From Verrucomicrobia bacterium SCGC AAA164-E04 (lineage in GTDB: Bacteria > Verrucomicrobiota > Verrucomicrobiia > Limisphaerales > AAA164-E04): a stretch of DNA of 64,000 bases. Under the pieces are notes generated by a model, which was given only the letters and a program-made list of their open reading frames with translations, had not been told where the DNA came from and did no database searches. The stretch is from positions 1 through 64,000 of the forward strand of contig KB911873.1 of NCBI GenBank assembly GCA_000383715.1, written 5' to 3'. Below are positions 1 through 7,768 of the stretch, in pieces (within the stretch, counting starts at the first letter, position 1; the number at the start of each line of letters is the position of its first letter). A program made the translations under genes and the position numbers.

Positions 1-546
1 GAGCTTTCCAAAAAGAAAAAAGCTTCCGAAACCCACAAGCAGAAAACCAAAGAAATCCAACTGCGCATTGCGATCGATGAACATGATTATGGCATCAAAC
101 TCGCACGTGCGGAACGATTTCTTGGTCAGGGTGATAAGCTTCATGTGCAATTACGCTTTCGTGGCCGTGAAAACGCCCACAGGAATCTTGGTTTCGACAT
201 GATGAAAAAGGTTTGTGAAGACCTGGGCACCATGGGTAAGGTGGATGTTCGTCCTAATTTGAAGGGGCGGCGCATTTCCATGACTCTTTCCCCTCTTCCG
301 AAACCTCAGCAAGAGCGCAAATTCGGCAGACATCTGGAGCATATTTCCGAAGAAGCACTGGAGGCCGATGAAGGTGATGTTGACGAGCACGTTGACGAGC
401 ACGTTGATGAGCACGTTGATGAGCACGTTGATGAGCACGTTGATGAGACAGGGGCAAAGCAAGTGGAGGAAACTTCAAACAATCCCCAGGAAATTGTTTC
501 AGCAGAAGCAACGGAGAAGAAAGATCCCGTCGCAGATAGCGAATAG
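1..546 (+). CDS. infC: Translation initiation factor IF-3, C-terminal part (5' end outside window)
   Basis: The frame is open from base 1, so the start lies upstream of the window; 181 residues are visible. IF-3 binds the 30S subunit and keeps it free for correct initiator tRNA selection. The visible part carries the IF-3 C-terminal domain: the stretch reading LRFRGRENAHRNLGFDMM followed by KGRRISMTLSPLPK matches the conserved FRGRE and GR-x-M-x-M blocks. After the domain comes a long acidic tail that includes five to six copies of the tetrapeptide VDEH and ends near residue 181. The usual IF-3 stops soon after the MxLxP block, so this tail of about 75 residues is an extension. A hairpin terminator follows the stop codon. 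Confidence 0.93.
   Translation, partial: ELSKKKKASETHKQKTKEIQLRIAIDEHDYGIKLARAERFLGQGDKLHVQLRFRGRENAHRNLGFDMMKKVCEDLGTMGKVDVRPNLKGRRISMTLSPLPKPQQERKFGRHLEHISEEALEADEGDVDEHVDEHVDEHVDEHVDEHVDETGAKQVEETSNNPQEIVSAEATEKKDPVADSE
379..450 (+). repeat. Tandem 12-bp repeat encoding VDEH in the IF-3 tail
   Basis: Five consecutive 12-bp units begin at 379, 391, 403, 415 and 427, each GTTGAYGAGCAC, followed by a degenerate sixth (439-450). The first two units use GAC for Asp and the later ones GAT. The period is a multiple of three, so unit gain or loss keeps the reading frame and alters only the number of VDEH tetrapeptides. Confidence 0.95.
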
Positions 547-576
547 TTTTTCATTTTAAAATATCCTGCTTCGGTA

Positions 577-629
577 CAAGGTTCAGGCTCAACAACCTAC
601 GGGATGTTCGGCTTGAACCTTTGTTTTTA
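577..629 (+). terminator. Rho-independent terminator after infC
   Basis: An inverted repeat pairs CAAGGTTCAGGC (577-588) with GCTTGAACCTTTG (611-623), with one G-T wobble and one bulge, and is followed by TTTTTAT. It lies about 30 bp past the infC stop codon and before the next gene. Confidence 0.65.
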
Positions 630-658
630 TAGCCAGCTACTGGAGCCATGTAAGTTGA

Positions 659-2122
659 ATGTGTTCGATCTTGAAAAGAATCAACAACATGTTTCGAATG
701 CCCTATGTGATCACGGCCTTTCTATGGGCGCGCATCACCTTGAAAGCGAGCTCTGAATTGGCTTTGGGCCCCCTGGCTCAGTCGTTTGAGTCCACCTTAC
801 ATCAGGGCCTGCGTCAGGAATTCTTTGGTCCATTGCTTTACCGAGAATCTTATGAATCCAAACGGACATGGAGCATTCCTTTCCTCTTCTCCCGCATTCA
901 GGATAAAACCATCGATGCTGATGAGTGGGACTTGATGTATCCCGTATTGGGCTACGATCGGGCAGGAGAAGAATACCGCATTCAATTATTCCAATTCATC
1001 AGTGCACATGGTGGGCAGAAAGATTTGGATTCAAACGCTGACCGTCTGGCTATTTTTCCATTTTACTATCACCAACGCAGCAATCATCCAGAAAAGAACT
1101 ACACTGCCTTCCTGCCATTCTATGGGCACATGAAGGATCGATTCCTGCGAGATGAGATCGATTTCATCTTGTGGCCGCTCTATGTAAAAACCCGAAAAAA
1201 TGACCTCATCACTGAGAACTACATCGCCCCACTTGTTCACTATAGGACAGGTGATTCACTCAAAGGATGGCAATTCTGGCCTATCGCAGGATGGGAAACA
1301 AAAGGCATCACAACACGCAAGTTGCTGAGCGAAGGTGAAGAAATCGTAGGAGGCCATCAAAAGTTGATGCTATTTTGGCCGTTTTTCTTCCAGCACAAAG
1401 AACAAATTGGCACCTCAAATCCAACATACAAGGGATCTTTCATCCCATTCTACAGCTTTGAAAGATCAGTAAATCGCGATTCCACGACTATCCCCTGGCC
1501 ATTGGGACTGACCATGACCCATGATCGAGTGAAACAATACAGAGAATACGGAGCACCCTGGCCTGTCATTGTTTGGGCAGAGGGAAAAGGAAAATACACT
1601 CGAAGATTATGGCCACTGTTCGGGGTGAGCCATAATGCCAGTTTGAGAAGTGATTTTTTCTTGTGGCCCTTATATCGTTACAGGGAAAAAACAACCAAGG
1701 TCTCAACTCGAAAGCGACATCAGATACTGGCCTATCTTTACAGTCATATTGAGGAACGGAATCTTTCCAACCTTGAAACAACATTTGAGCAATGGAATTT
1801 CTGGCCTTTTTTTTCAAAATATAAAAATAACGAAGGCGATCAACGTTTCCAGGCACTTGCAATCCTTGAACCTATCCTACCGGGGAACGAAAGTGTAGAA
1901 CGCAACTATTCGCACGCCTGGTCTATTTGGCGATCAGAGACAAATGGAAGCACCGGCAAATCAAGTCAATCCTTATTCTGGAACCTATATCGTTCAGAAA
2001 AAACCGAGACAAACCGAAGGGTTTCATTCCTCTTCGGGCTTTTCCAATACGAAAGAAAAGAAACCAATCGTCGCTATCGAATCTTTTTTATCCCCTTCAA
2101 AACCAACAAGCCAACATCTTGA
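659..2122 (+). CDS. Uncharacterised protein with repeated aromatic-Pro motifs, next to the Mla genes
   Basis: I do not recognise a named family. The 487-residue product has a hydrophobic N-terminus (residues 11-30, better placed for a signal peptide if the ATG at 689 is the true start). The body is a series of short aromatic-Pro segments of the form [FLIW]-[WI]-P-[FL]-[YF], seen near residues 73, 133, 152, 172, 240, 262, 318, 336 and 392. These are separated by 15-40 residue charged or Tyr-rich stretches. There is no helix-like transmembrane segment in the body. The alternation of hydrophobic strands and polar turns suggests a repeated beta structure, possibly an outer-membrane barrel; that is inference. 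It ends 55 bp before mlaE on the same strand, so a role with the lipid transport genes is possible but unproven. Confidence 0.75.
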   Translation: MCSILKRINNMFRMPYVITAFLWARITLKASSELALGPLAQSFESTLHQGLRQEFFGPLLYRESYESKRTWSIPFLFSRIQDKTIDADEWDLMYPVLGYDRAGEEYRIQLFQFISAHGGQKDLDSNADRLAIFPFYYHQRSNHPEKNYTAFLPFYGHMKDRFLRDEIDFILWPLYVKTRKNDLITENYIAPLVHYRTGDSLKGWQFWPIAGWETKGITTRKLLSEGEEIVGGHQKLMLFWPFFFQHKEQIGTSNPTYKGSFIPFYSFERSVNRDSTTIPWPLGLTMTHDRVKQYREYGAPWPVIVWAEGKGKYTRRLWPLFGVSHNASLRSDFFLWPLYRYREKTTKVSTRKRHQILAYLYSHIEERNLSNLETTFEQWNFWPFFSKYKNNEGDQRFQALAILEPILPGNESVERNYSHAWSIWRSETNGSTGKSSQSLFWNLYRSEKTETNRRVSFLFGLFQYERKETNRRYRIFFIPFKTNKPTS

Positions 2123-2177
2123 TTCACTGAGAATATCATGCTTAACTCAGAATGATTGAATTACTGATTTTTTTCAA

Positions 2178-2921
2178 ATGATCCGATCCATTGGAGCCAT
2201 GATCATGCTGGGTATCGATACCCTGCGAGCGTTGCCTTACACCTGGCGTGAACGGGAGAAAGTCCTTGCCGCATTTTTTGAAATCGGGAACGCCTCATTG
2301 TTGATGAGTTGTATCTTGTCGATGTTTATTGGAGGTGTACTGGCTCTGCAATCCGGACCGGTACTTGTAGAACGTGGCTTACCGTTTGTGATTGGCCAAC
2401 TCGTCGGACTTTCCATGTGCAAAGAGCTTGGCCCCGTCATGATGGCCATACTCATTGCCGGACGAGTGGGATCGGCCATGACAGCTGAGCTGGGATCCAT
2501 GCGTGTTTATCAGGAAGTCGATGCGTTGAAAACCATGAAAATAAATCCCATTCATTATCTGGTCTTGCCTCGCATGATTGCCATTACTTTCGCCCTACCC
2601 ATGCTGGTCATCTTTTCCATTCTAGTAGGCTGGCTCGGAGGTGGGCTGGTATCTATGACCAATAGTGAGATAGCAATCAGTTATCAGAACTATATGAATA
2701 ATTTGAGAACCGCTGTTGAGTGGCCGGACTTGGCACATGGAATCTCAAAAAGCATGGTCTTTGCAATCGTCATAGGATTGGTGAGTTGTTACGAGGGATT
2801 GCAAACATCAGGGGGCCCCAGGGCCATTGGGCAGGCTGTTACTCAATCCGTTGTCAAGTCCATCGTGTGCATACTCATTCTGGATTATTTTGTTACTAGA
2901 TTGTTTATTTTTATAGAATGA
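2178..2921 (+). CDS. mlaE: MlaE-family ABC lipid transporter permease
   Basis: This is the inner-membrane permease of an Mla-type ABC system that moves phospholipids between the inner and outer membranes. The 247 residues contain five or six hydrophobic segments. They also carry the family signature around residues 75-115, where LGPVMMAILIAGRVGSAM is followed by TAELGSM and a conserved EVDAL. The C-terminus SCYEGLQTSGGPRAIGQAVT is also typical of MlaE/YrbE. The stop codon overlaps the start of mlaF in an ATGA, indicating translational coupling. Length is close to the family norm (about 250-260). Confidence 0.93.
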   Translation: MIRSIGAMIMLGIDTLRALPYTWREREKVLAAFFEIGNASLLMSCILSMFIGGVLALQSGPVLVERGLPFVIGQLVGLSMCKELGPVMMAILIAGRVGSAMTAELGSMRVYQEVDALKTMKINPIHYLVLPRMIAITFALPMLVIFSILVGWLGGGLVSMTNSEIAISYQNYMNNLRTAVEWPDLAHGISKSMVFAIVIGLVSCYEGLQTSGGPRAIGQAVTQSVVKSIVCILILDYFVTRLFIFIE

Positions 2922-3703
2922 CCTCAAACCAGACAAAAAGTATTAACCTTAAAGTAACCGGGCTTAAAAAAGCCTATGATGGAAGCCCTGTATTGAATGG
3001 CATTCATTTTGAGGTCGATGCACATAGTATCTTTGTTATAATGGGACCCAGTGGCAGTGGTAAGAGTGTCTTGCTGCGTCATCTGATCGGTCTTGAGGTA
3101 CCGGACGAAGGCAGGGTGCTTCTGAACAATGGTTCCATCAATGACCCAGTCGTTCGTGAAGAGCTTGAATTAGCCATCGTTTTTCAATCTGGAGGACTCC
3201 TTAACTCAATCTCAGTAGGAGAAAATGTTGGATTGTATTTGAAAGAATACAAACGAATGCCTGCCCATGAAATAGAGATTATCGTTGATGATTCTCTTAG
3301 AAAAGTGGGCCTGAGCATCGAACATGACAAATACAAAATGCCCAGCACCCTATCAGGAGGAATGAAAAAAAGGGTCGCCATCGCCCGGGCATTGGCAATC
3401 AATCCACAGATGATTTTCTACGATGAACCTACAAGTGAATTGGATCCGCTCAGCGCAGTCACCGTAGGCAAACAAATCCTTCATCTCAATCAGGAGTTCG
3501 GAACCACTTCGATCATCGTCACACACGATAGGGACCTGGCTTTTGGCATCGGGCACAAGATTGCCATCATGCAGGAAGGAAAACTTTCCAAGCCAGAAAC
3601 GCCCAATGAACTTCTGGAGAAGGCAGACGAGGATATTCAGCGCTTTTTGAATGCCGGAAAATTTGAAGACTACCAATCTGAAGCAACATATCCGACAGTT
3701 TAA
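2918..3703 (+). CDS. mlaF: MlaF-family ABC transporter ATP-binding protein
   Basis: This is the cytoplasmic ATPase that drives the Mla lipid transporter. Walker A is GPSGSGKS at residues 43-50, the ABC signature is LSGGM, and Walker B with its catalytic Glu is in YDEPTSELDP. The H-loop histidine follows in VTHD. Length 261 is normal for MlaF. It starts inside the mlaE stop codon (4-bp overlap) and is followed by mlaD, the standard E-F-D order. The C-terminal extension after the H-loop, which contacts the neighbouring protomer in MlaF proteins, is present. Confidence 0.93.
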   Translation: MTSNQTKSINLKVTGLKKAYDGSPVLNGIHFEVDAHSIFVIMGPSGSGKSVLLRHLIGLEVPDEGRVLLNNGSINDPVVREELELAIVFQSGGLLNSISVGENVGLYLKEYKRMPAHEIEIIVDDSLRKVGLSIEHDKYKMPSTLSGGMKKRVAIARALAINPQMIFYDEPTSELDPLSAVTVGKQILHLNQEFGTTSIIVTHDRDLAFGIGHKIAIMQEGKLSKPETPNELLEKADEDIQRFLNAGKFEDYQSEATYPTV

Positions 3704-3707
3704 AACT

Positions 3708-4730
3708 ATGAGTGCAGATACAAAACAACAAGCATCCAAAGAAAAAACGAACGAATCGAACAGGTCATCTGAAGCTCAAGTAGGCTTATTTGTCATTTTT
3801 ACACTGATCGCTGCATTCCTGCTGATGGAAGTGGCAGGATCTGTGAGTCTTTTTTCTGACAGTATCGCGGTAGATACCCGCTTTGAAAACATCAAGGATC
3901 TAAGGACTGGAGATCCAGTAAAAGTGGCGGGGGTTAAGGTAGGGCGTGTCGTGACAATCGCCTTTGATTCCAATAAAGTTCTGGTGAAGCTGGAGATTGA
4001 CCAGGACAAGCAGGCGGCGATTCGCACAGACAGTGAAGCGTCAATTCAATTTGAAGGGTTGATGGGCCAACACTATGTGGCAATCAAGTTCGGTGACTCA
4101 GGACTCCCTATTGAGAATGGTACGGTGCTGACAACGCGAGAGCAACCCGATCTAAGCACGTTGATGGCCAAGCTCGAGGGTGTAGCTGATGGTGTGGAAA
4201 ACATGAGCACCTCGTTTTCCGGAGATACATTCGGAGATATACTAGGCCCTCTCGGAGATTTGATTAAGGAAAATAAAGACAAGCTTACTGCCATGCTTTC
4301 TAATTTTGAAAAAGTCTCACGCGAAATTGCCAAAGGAGAAGGAACGATCGGTAAACTAATTTCTGACCCAGAATTTTACGAATCCGCAACAGCAACAGTC
4401 AACAAGCTTGAGCAAACCACAAATGAAATTAATCTGGCAGTTGAGGATGCAAGAAATATTGTAACAAGGCTGAATAAAGGTGTTGGAACTTTGGGAAAAC
4501 TCACAACCGATGATACACTTTACAACGAATCCACTGTTGCCATGAACAACCTAAAAGAGATTCTAATTAAATTAAATCAAGGAAAAGGCAGTATCGGAAT
4601 GTTGATCAACGACCCCTCACTGCTGAAGAATGCCACTACCACCCTTCAAAAGGTCAACAAAGCAACTGAGAGCCTCGAAGATCAAGGGCCAATGAGCGTG
4701 ATCGGAATGGCTGTTGGGAATTTATTCTAG
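3708..4730 (+). CDS. mlaD: MCE/MlaD-family lipid-binding protein
   Basis: This is the periplasmic substrate-binding subunit of the Mla system, anchored by an N-terminal helix. The start at 3708 (product begins MSADTKQQ) is preferred to an upstream in-frame ATG at 3651, which would overlap mlaF by 53 bp. One transmembrane helix spans residues 25-45 and the MCE domain about 53-135 (core GDPVKVAGVKVGRV). The C-terminal half is helical and carries three copies of a G-x-G-[TS]-[IL]-G-x-L-x-x-D motif near residues 200, 248 and 292, spaced about 45 residues. MlaD in E. coli is much shorter (183 residues), so this is the long MCE form (340 residues). Confidence 0.9.
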   Translation: MSADTKQQASKEKTNESNRSSEAQVGLFVIFTLIAAFLLMEVAGSVSLFSDSIAVDTRFENIKDLRTGDPVKVAGVKVGRVVTIAFDSNKVLVKLEIDQDKQAAIRTDSEASIQFEGLMGQHYVAIKFGDSGLPIENGTVLTTREQPDLSTLMAKLEGVADGVENMSTSFSGDTFGDILGPLGDLIKENKDKLTAMLSNFEKVSREIAKGEGTIGKLISDPEFYESATATVNKLEQTTNEINLAVEDARNIVTRLNKGVGTLGKLTTDDTLYNESTVAMNNLKEILIKLNQGKGSIGMLINDPSLLKNATTTLQKVNKATESLEDQGPMSVIGMAVGNLF

Positions 4731-4770
4731 TTTTTGTTAGTTTGATTTTTTCTGGAAAAACCATAACTTG

Positions 4771-5526
4771 ATGTTTGGATATAATATGGAGTGGATTACA
4801 TCACCAGAGATTTGGGTCAGCTTGATGACACTGACGTTGTTAGAAATTGTGCTGGGAATTGACAACATCGTCTTCATTTCAATTCTTGCCAGTAAACTAC
4901 CGAAAGAAGAACAAGACAAAGCTCGCAAAATTGGACTGGCGCTGGCTCTTGTCTCCAGGATCATATTACTGATGGGAATCGCCTGGATGGCCAAGCTAAC
5001 CACCCCTTTGTTTACCATACTTGGCAAAACTTTTGGAGGTCGCGACCTGATTCTGCTTTTTGGCGGATTGTTTCTGATTGGTAAGGCCACTCATGAAATC
5101 CACGATAAGCTCGAAGGAGAAGATGGGCACAAGACCAGTGGAATGACTGCAACAATGGGTAGTGTCTTATTCCAAATCATGCTCCTGGATGTCGTATTTT
5201 CTCTGGATTCGGTTATCACAGCGGTCGGCATGGTGGATGAGGTACCAGTAATGATCACCGCCGTCATTATTGCGATGATCGTCATGCTCATATTCGTTAA
5301 CACCGTTAGTAAGTTCATCGACAAGCACCCTAGCCTGAAAGTCCTCGCACTCAGTTTCCTGATTCTAATCGGTTTTGTCCTGACTCTGGAGGGATTCCAT
5401 GTAAAAATAGAAAAAGGCTATATCTATTTTGCCATGGCCTTTTCACTCGCGGTTGAAATAATCAATATGAAGCTACGTGACCGACGAAAACAACCTAAGG
5501 TTGCACTTAATCAACCCTACCGATAA
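4771..5526 (+). CDS. TerC-family integral membrane protein
   Basis: TerC/Alx/YkoY-type membrane proteins are linked to metal ion (often manganese) homeostasis and tellurite resistance. The sequence has about seven hydrophobic helices. It also has the two hallmark acidic segments: LEIVLGIDNIVFISILA near the N-terminus and LLDVVFSLDSVITAVGMV in the middle, each with an Asp in the membrane. Start choice is uncertain: an in-frame TTG at 4768, ATG at 4771 and ATG at 4786 are all possible, and none has a strong Shine-Dalgarno. It stands alone, with 40 bp after mlaD and a convergent ispF downstream. The transported ion cannot be read from sequence. Confidence 0.88.
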   Translation: MFGYNMEWITSPEIWVSLMTLTLLEIVLGIDNIVFISILASKLPKEEQDKARKIGLALALVSRIILLMGIAWMAKLTTPLFTILGKTFGGRDLILLFGGLFLIGKATHEIHDKLEGEDGHKTSGMTATMGSVLFQIMLLDVVFSLDSVITAVGMVDEVPVMITAVIIAMIVMLIFVNTVSKFIDKHPSLKVLALSFLILIGFVLTLEGFHVKIEKGYIYFAMAFSLAVEIINMKLRDRRKQPKVALNQPYR

Positions 5527-5696
5527 AAGCAGCTAGGTCTGAGAATTGAAGTCTTTGTAACACTACGAAGGCCTGCTTCAAGAGGAGAGCACTCCATTAT
5601 GGTAAGATGAATAAAACATCAATACCTTGTGTACTGCAAAGTTCAGGGCAGGCGTGAAGTTCTGGAGCAAACACTCAGGCGTTTAACTGGGCAGCC

Positions 5697-6179
5697 TTAA
5701 GCCTCAGGAAGCTTGATACTGACGACAGCCATAGCAGCCATACCCTCACCTCGCCCAATGAAACCGATGCGCTCGTTGGTAGTGGCTTTGACACATACCT
5801 TGCGGGGATCGATGTCGAGGGATTCTGCGATTATCAATTTCATTTCATTGACGTGGGGATTTATTTTGGGTTCTTCCGCAATCACAGTAATATCTACATT
5901 GATCAATTTACCCTCACGAAGTTTGATGTGCTTGCCCGCTTCATCCAGAAATAGGCTACTGGGAGCGTCTTTCCATCTAGGATCAGTGTTGGAGAAAAAC
6001 TGACCAATGTCTTGCTCACCAAGTGCTCCAAAAATTGCATCGCATAAAGCGTGTAGGACTACATCAGCATCGGAATGACCGTCCAATCCCTTATCGTGCG
6101 AAATTTCTACACCGCCAAGGATAAGCTTGCGCCCTTCCTTGAGACGATGAACGTCATAGCCTATACCAACATGAGACAT
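5697..6179 (-). CDS. ispF: 2-C-methyl-D-erythritol 2,4-cyclodiphosphate synthase
   Basis: IspF converts CDP-methylerythritol 2-phosphate into the cyclic diphosphate in the MEP isoprenoid pathway, releasing CMP. The 160-residue length is canonical. Zinc ligands are visible as D9 and H11 in GYDVH, and H43 in VLHAL; the active-site H35 sits in GLDGHSDADV. The C-terminal block TNERIGFIGRGEG is also diagnostic. It is the last gene of the minus-strand respiratory cluster, 75 bp after the CcoP-like gene. It may simply be read through from it, since no terminator was seen in between. Confidence 0.96.
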   Translation of the reverse strand: MSHVGIGYDVHRLKEGRKLILGGVEISHDKGLDGHSDADVVLHALCDAIFGALGEQDIGQFFSNTDPRWKDAPSSLFLDEAGKHIKLREGKLINVDITVIAEEPKINPHVNEMKLIIAESLDIDPRKVCVKATTNERIGFIGRGEGMAAMAVVSIKLPEA

Positions 6180-6254
6180 GGATACTATTGTTGTCGCAAG
6201 AAGTCCGTGATGTAAACTAGCGATTCTAACTTGAGCTAGATGACTCAGTGTTGA

Positions 6255-6881
6255 CTACTGGACTTCAACTGAGAGGTTGAGTAATTCAGGGCTGGACCAT
6301 GGGCGACCACGATCAGCTGATTCTGATCGCACTAATGCTGCCTCTTCAGGAGTGCAAACACTCGCCTCGTTACCCCATGAATTACGGACATACGTAATCA
6401 CAGCTGCCAGGTCTTCGTCAGAAGCAATCAGATCGCCAAACCCGGGCATGGCACCAGACCAACTTTGCCCGTTGACTTCAACAGGACCGCTCAGGCCGTT
6501 GATGACAATACGAAGCATGCGATTGGGGCCTTCTACATTCACCCAATCAGAACCAGCAAGAGGAGGGAATTGCCCGGGAGCTCCCAGACCTGATGATTGG
6601 TGGCAGGGGAGGCAGATACTTTTATAAACATCAGCACCACGTTTCATTGGGTCATCCGAACTCCCCGGTTGGACGTCGGAAACCATGGCATATGACTCAA
6701 ATGGGCCATAAACATAGCGATTGAAACCACCTGCATTGGTGTGCAGGTACATCATTCCCCAAAAGGCAAGAAGCAGCAAAATGACAAATAACAGGACGGG
6801 AACTGGTTCTTGATGTACCCCAGGTTCACGTTCATCTGCGTGCTTTTTCTTATGGACAGTTTTCTTAGGCTTTGCACTCAT
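6255..6881 (-). CDS. Membrane-anchored monoheme cytochrome c (CcoP-like)
   Basis: One transmembrane helix (about residues 27-46) anchors a periplasmic class I cytochrome c domain. The heme site CLPCH is at residues 90-94 and the likely axial Met is M145 in GAMPGFGD. Canonical cbb3 CcoP has two heme sites; here only one is present, so it resembles the last half of CcoP or a generic electron shuttle. Its start codon overlaps the stop of the CcoO-like gene (4 bp), so the two are translationally coupled. In context it would accept electrons from ACIII or the CcoO-like protein; that is inference. Confidence 0.88.
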   Translation of the reverse strand: MSAKPKKTVHKKKHADEREPGVHQEPVPVLLFVILLLLAFWGMMYLHTNAGGFNRYVYGPFESYAMVSDVQPGSSDDPMKRGADVYKSICLPCHQSSGLGAPGQFPPLAGSDWVNVEGPNRMLRIVINGLSGPVEVNGQSWSGAMPGFGDLIASDEDLAAVITYVRNSWGNEASVCTPEEAALVRSESADRGRPWSSPELLNLSVEVQ

Positions 6882-7768
6882 TCAGCCGGCTCCATTTCCG
6901 AATCGATGTTTTCACTGGGTTCAGCTTGGGTAAATATATAGGGGGCTTCAAAAACGGGGTGAAAGATTCGGAGGCTAAGCAGGTATTCAACCAACGCGTT
7001 TGCTTCCGGGGTGGGTATTACTTCCATGCCCTCTTCAGGGGCAAACTCACCTTTAAGCGCCAAGGCGTCTGGAGAAGGTGAATCGCCGATTTCACGTGTT
7101 TCAAATAGATAGGGATAAGCGGGCATAATCGACTTTTCAACAACCGTGCGAGGATGGTAAAGATGCAGTAAATGCCAGTTTCTATCTGCCAGACGAGACC
7201 CAACATCTGCAAGGTCGGGACCGATACGTTGGCTGCCCATTAATACGGGTTCATCAAACAAATAATCCAGTCCAACGGTCTGGCGAGGTCCCCATCCACG
7301 ATCAATATCCGGTCCTGTGGGTCGAATGTTTGCAGCAACTTTGCCACCGCTGTCCTTAAACAAAAAAGCGATGCTGTCCACCGTTTGTTTCGACACACCC
7401 TCTAGGATTGTCTTCGGTGCATTGGCAACAATATCTGCGGCCTGTTGATCGGAGAGATCACCATTGGCTTGTTGAACGAGTGACGTAACCAAGTCGGTGA
7501 AATCGCCAGCATCAGTCAACACGATATCGAAGATGAAACCGGATTGTCGGACCTGTTGGGTGTGACAGGACACACAGCCTGCAGCGCGGTAAACATCGTG
7601 ACCTTTGACCGCTATGCCTCCACGCTCAGCAGGATAATGCCTGCCAATTTCCTTAACGAGTCGTGTGGACTGGTTACCGAGCTGAACCTGAGGCATCAGC
7701 ACGAAGCCCATCCAAGAGGCAGCCATGGCGCAAAGCACGCTTAAAAAAAGTAAGGGGCCCTGATTCAT
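6878..7768 (-). CDS. CcoO-like monoheme cytochrome c
   Basis: This is homologous to subunit II (CcoO/FixO) of cbb3 oxidases. After an N-terminal anchor (residues 5-25) the heme motif CVSCHTQQVR lies at residues 65-74, with the Gln-Gln-Val-Arg that is typical of CcoO. The block GSQRIGPDLADVGSR near 168-182 and the axial Met in SIMPAYPYLF near 214 are also CcoO features. About 70 residues are inserted between the heme motif and the RGWGPR/GPDL region compared with the proteobacterial type, so the protein is long (296 residues). The gene abuts the CcoN-like gene (one shared base) and overlaps the CcoP-like gene. Confidence 0.88.
   Translation of the reverse strand: MNQGPLLFLSVLCAMAASWMGFVLMPQVQLGNQSTRLVKEIGRHYPAERGGIAVKGHDVYRAAGCVSCHTQQVRQSGFIFDIVLTDAGDFTDLVTSLVQQANGDLSDQQAADIVANAPKTILEGVSKQTVDSIAFLFKDSGGKVAANIRPTGPDIDRGWGPRQTVGLDYLFDEPVLMGSQRIGPDLADVGSRLADRNWHLLHLYHPRTVVEKSIMPAYPYLFETREIGDSPSPDALALKGEFAPEEGMEVIPTPEANALVEYLLSLRIFHPVFEAPYIFTQAEPSENIDSEMEPAE

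Noticed and set aside
151-462. Overlapping open frames on both strands over the 12-bp repeat
   Set aside because: They arise because a 12-bp repeat has no stop in several frames; only the IF-3 frame continues a conserved domain.
5527-5696. Possible terminator between terC and ispF
   Set aside because: Only short imperfect repeats with no T tract on either strand.
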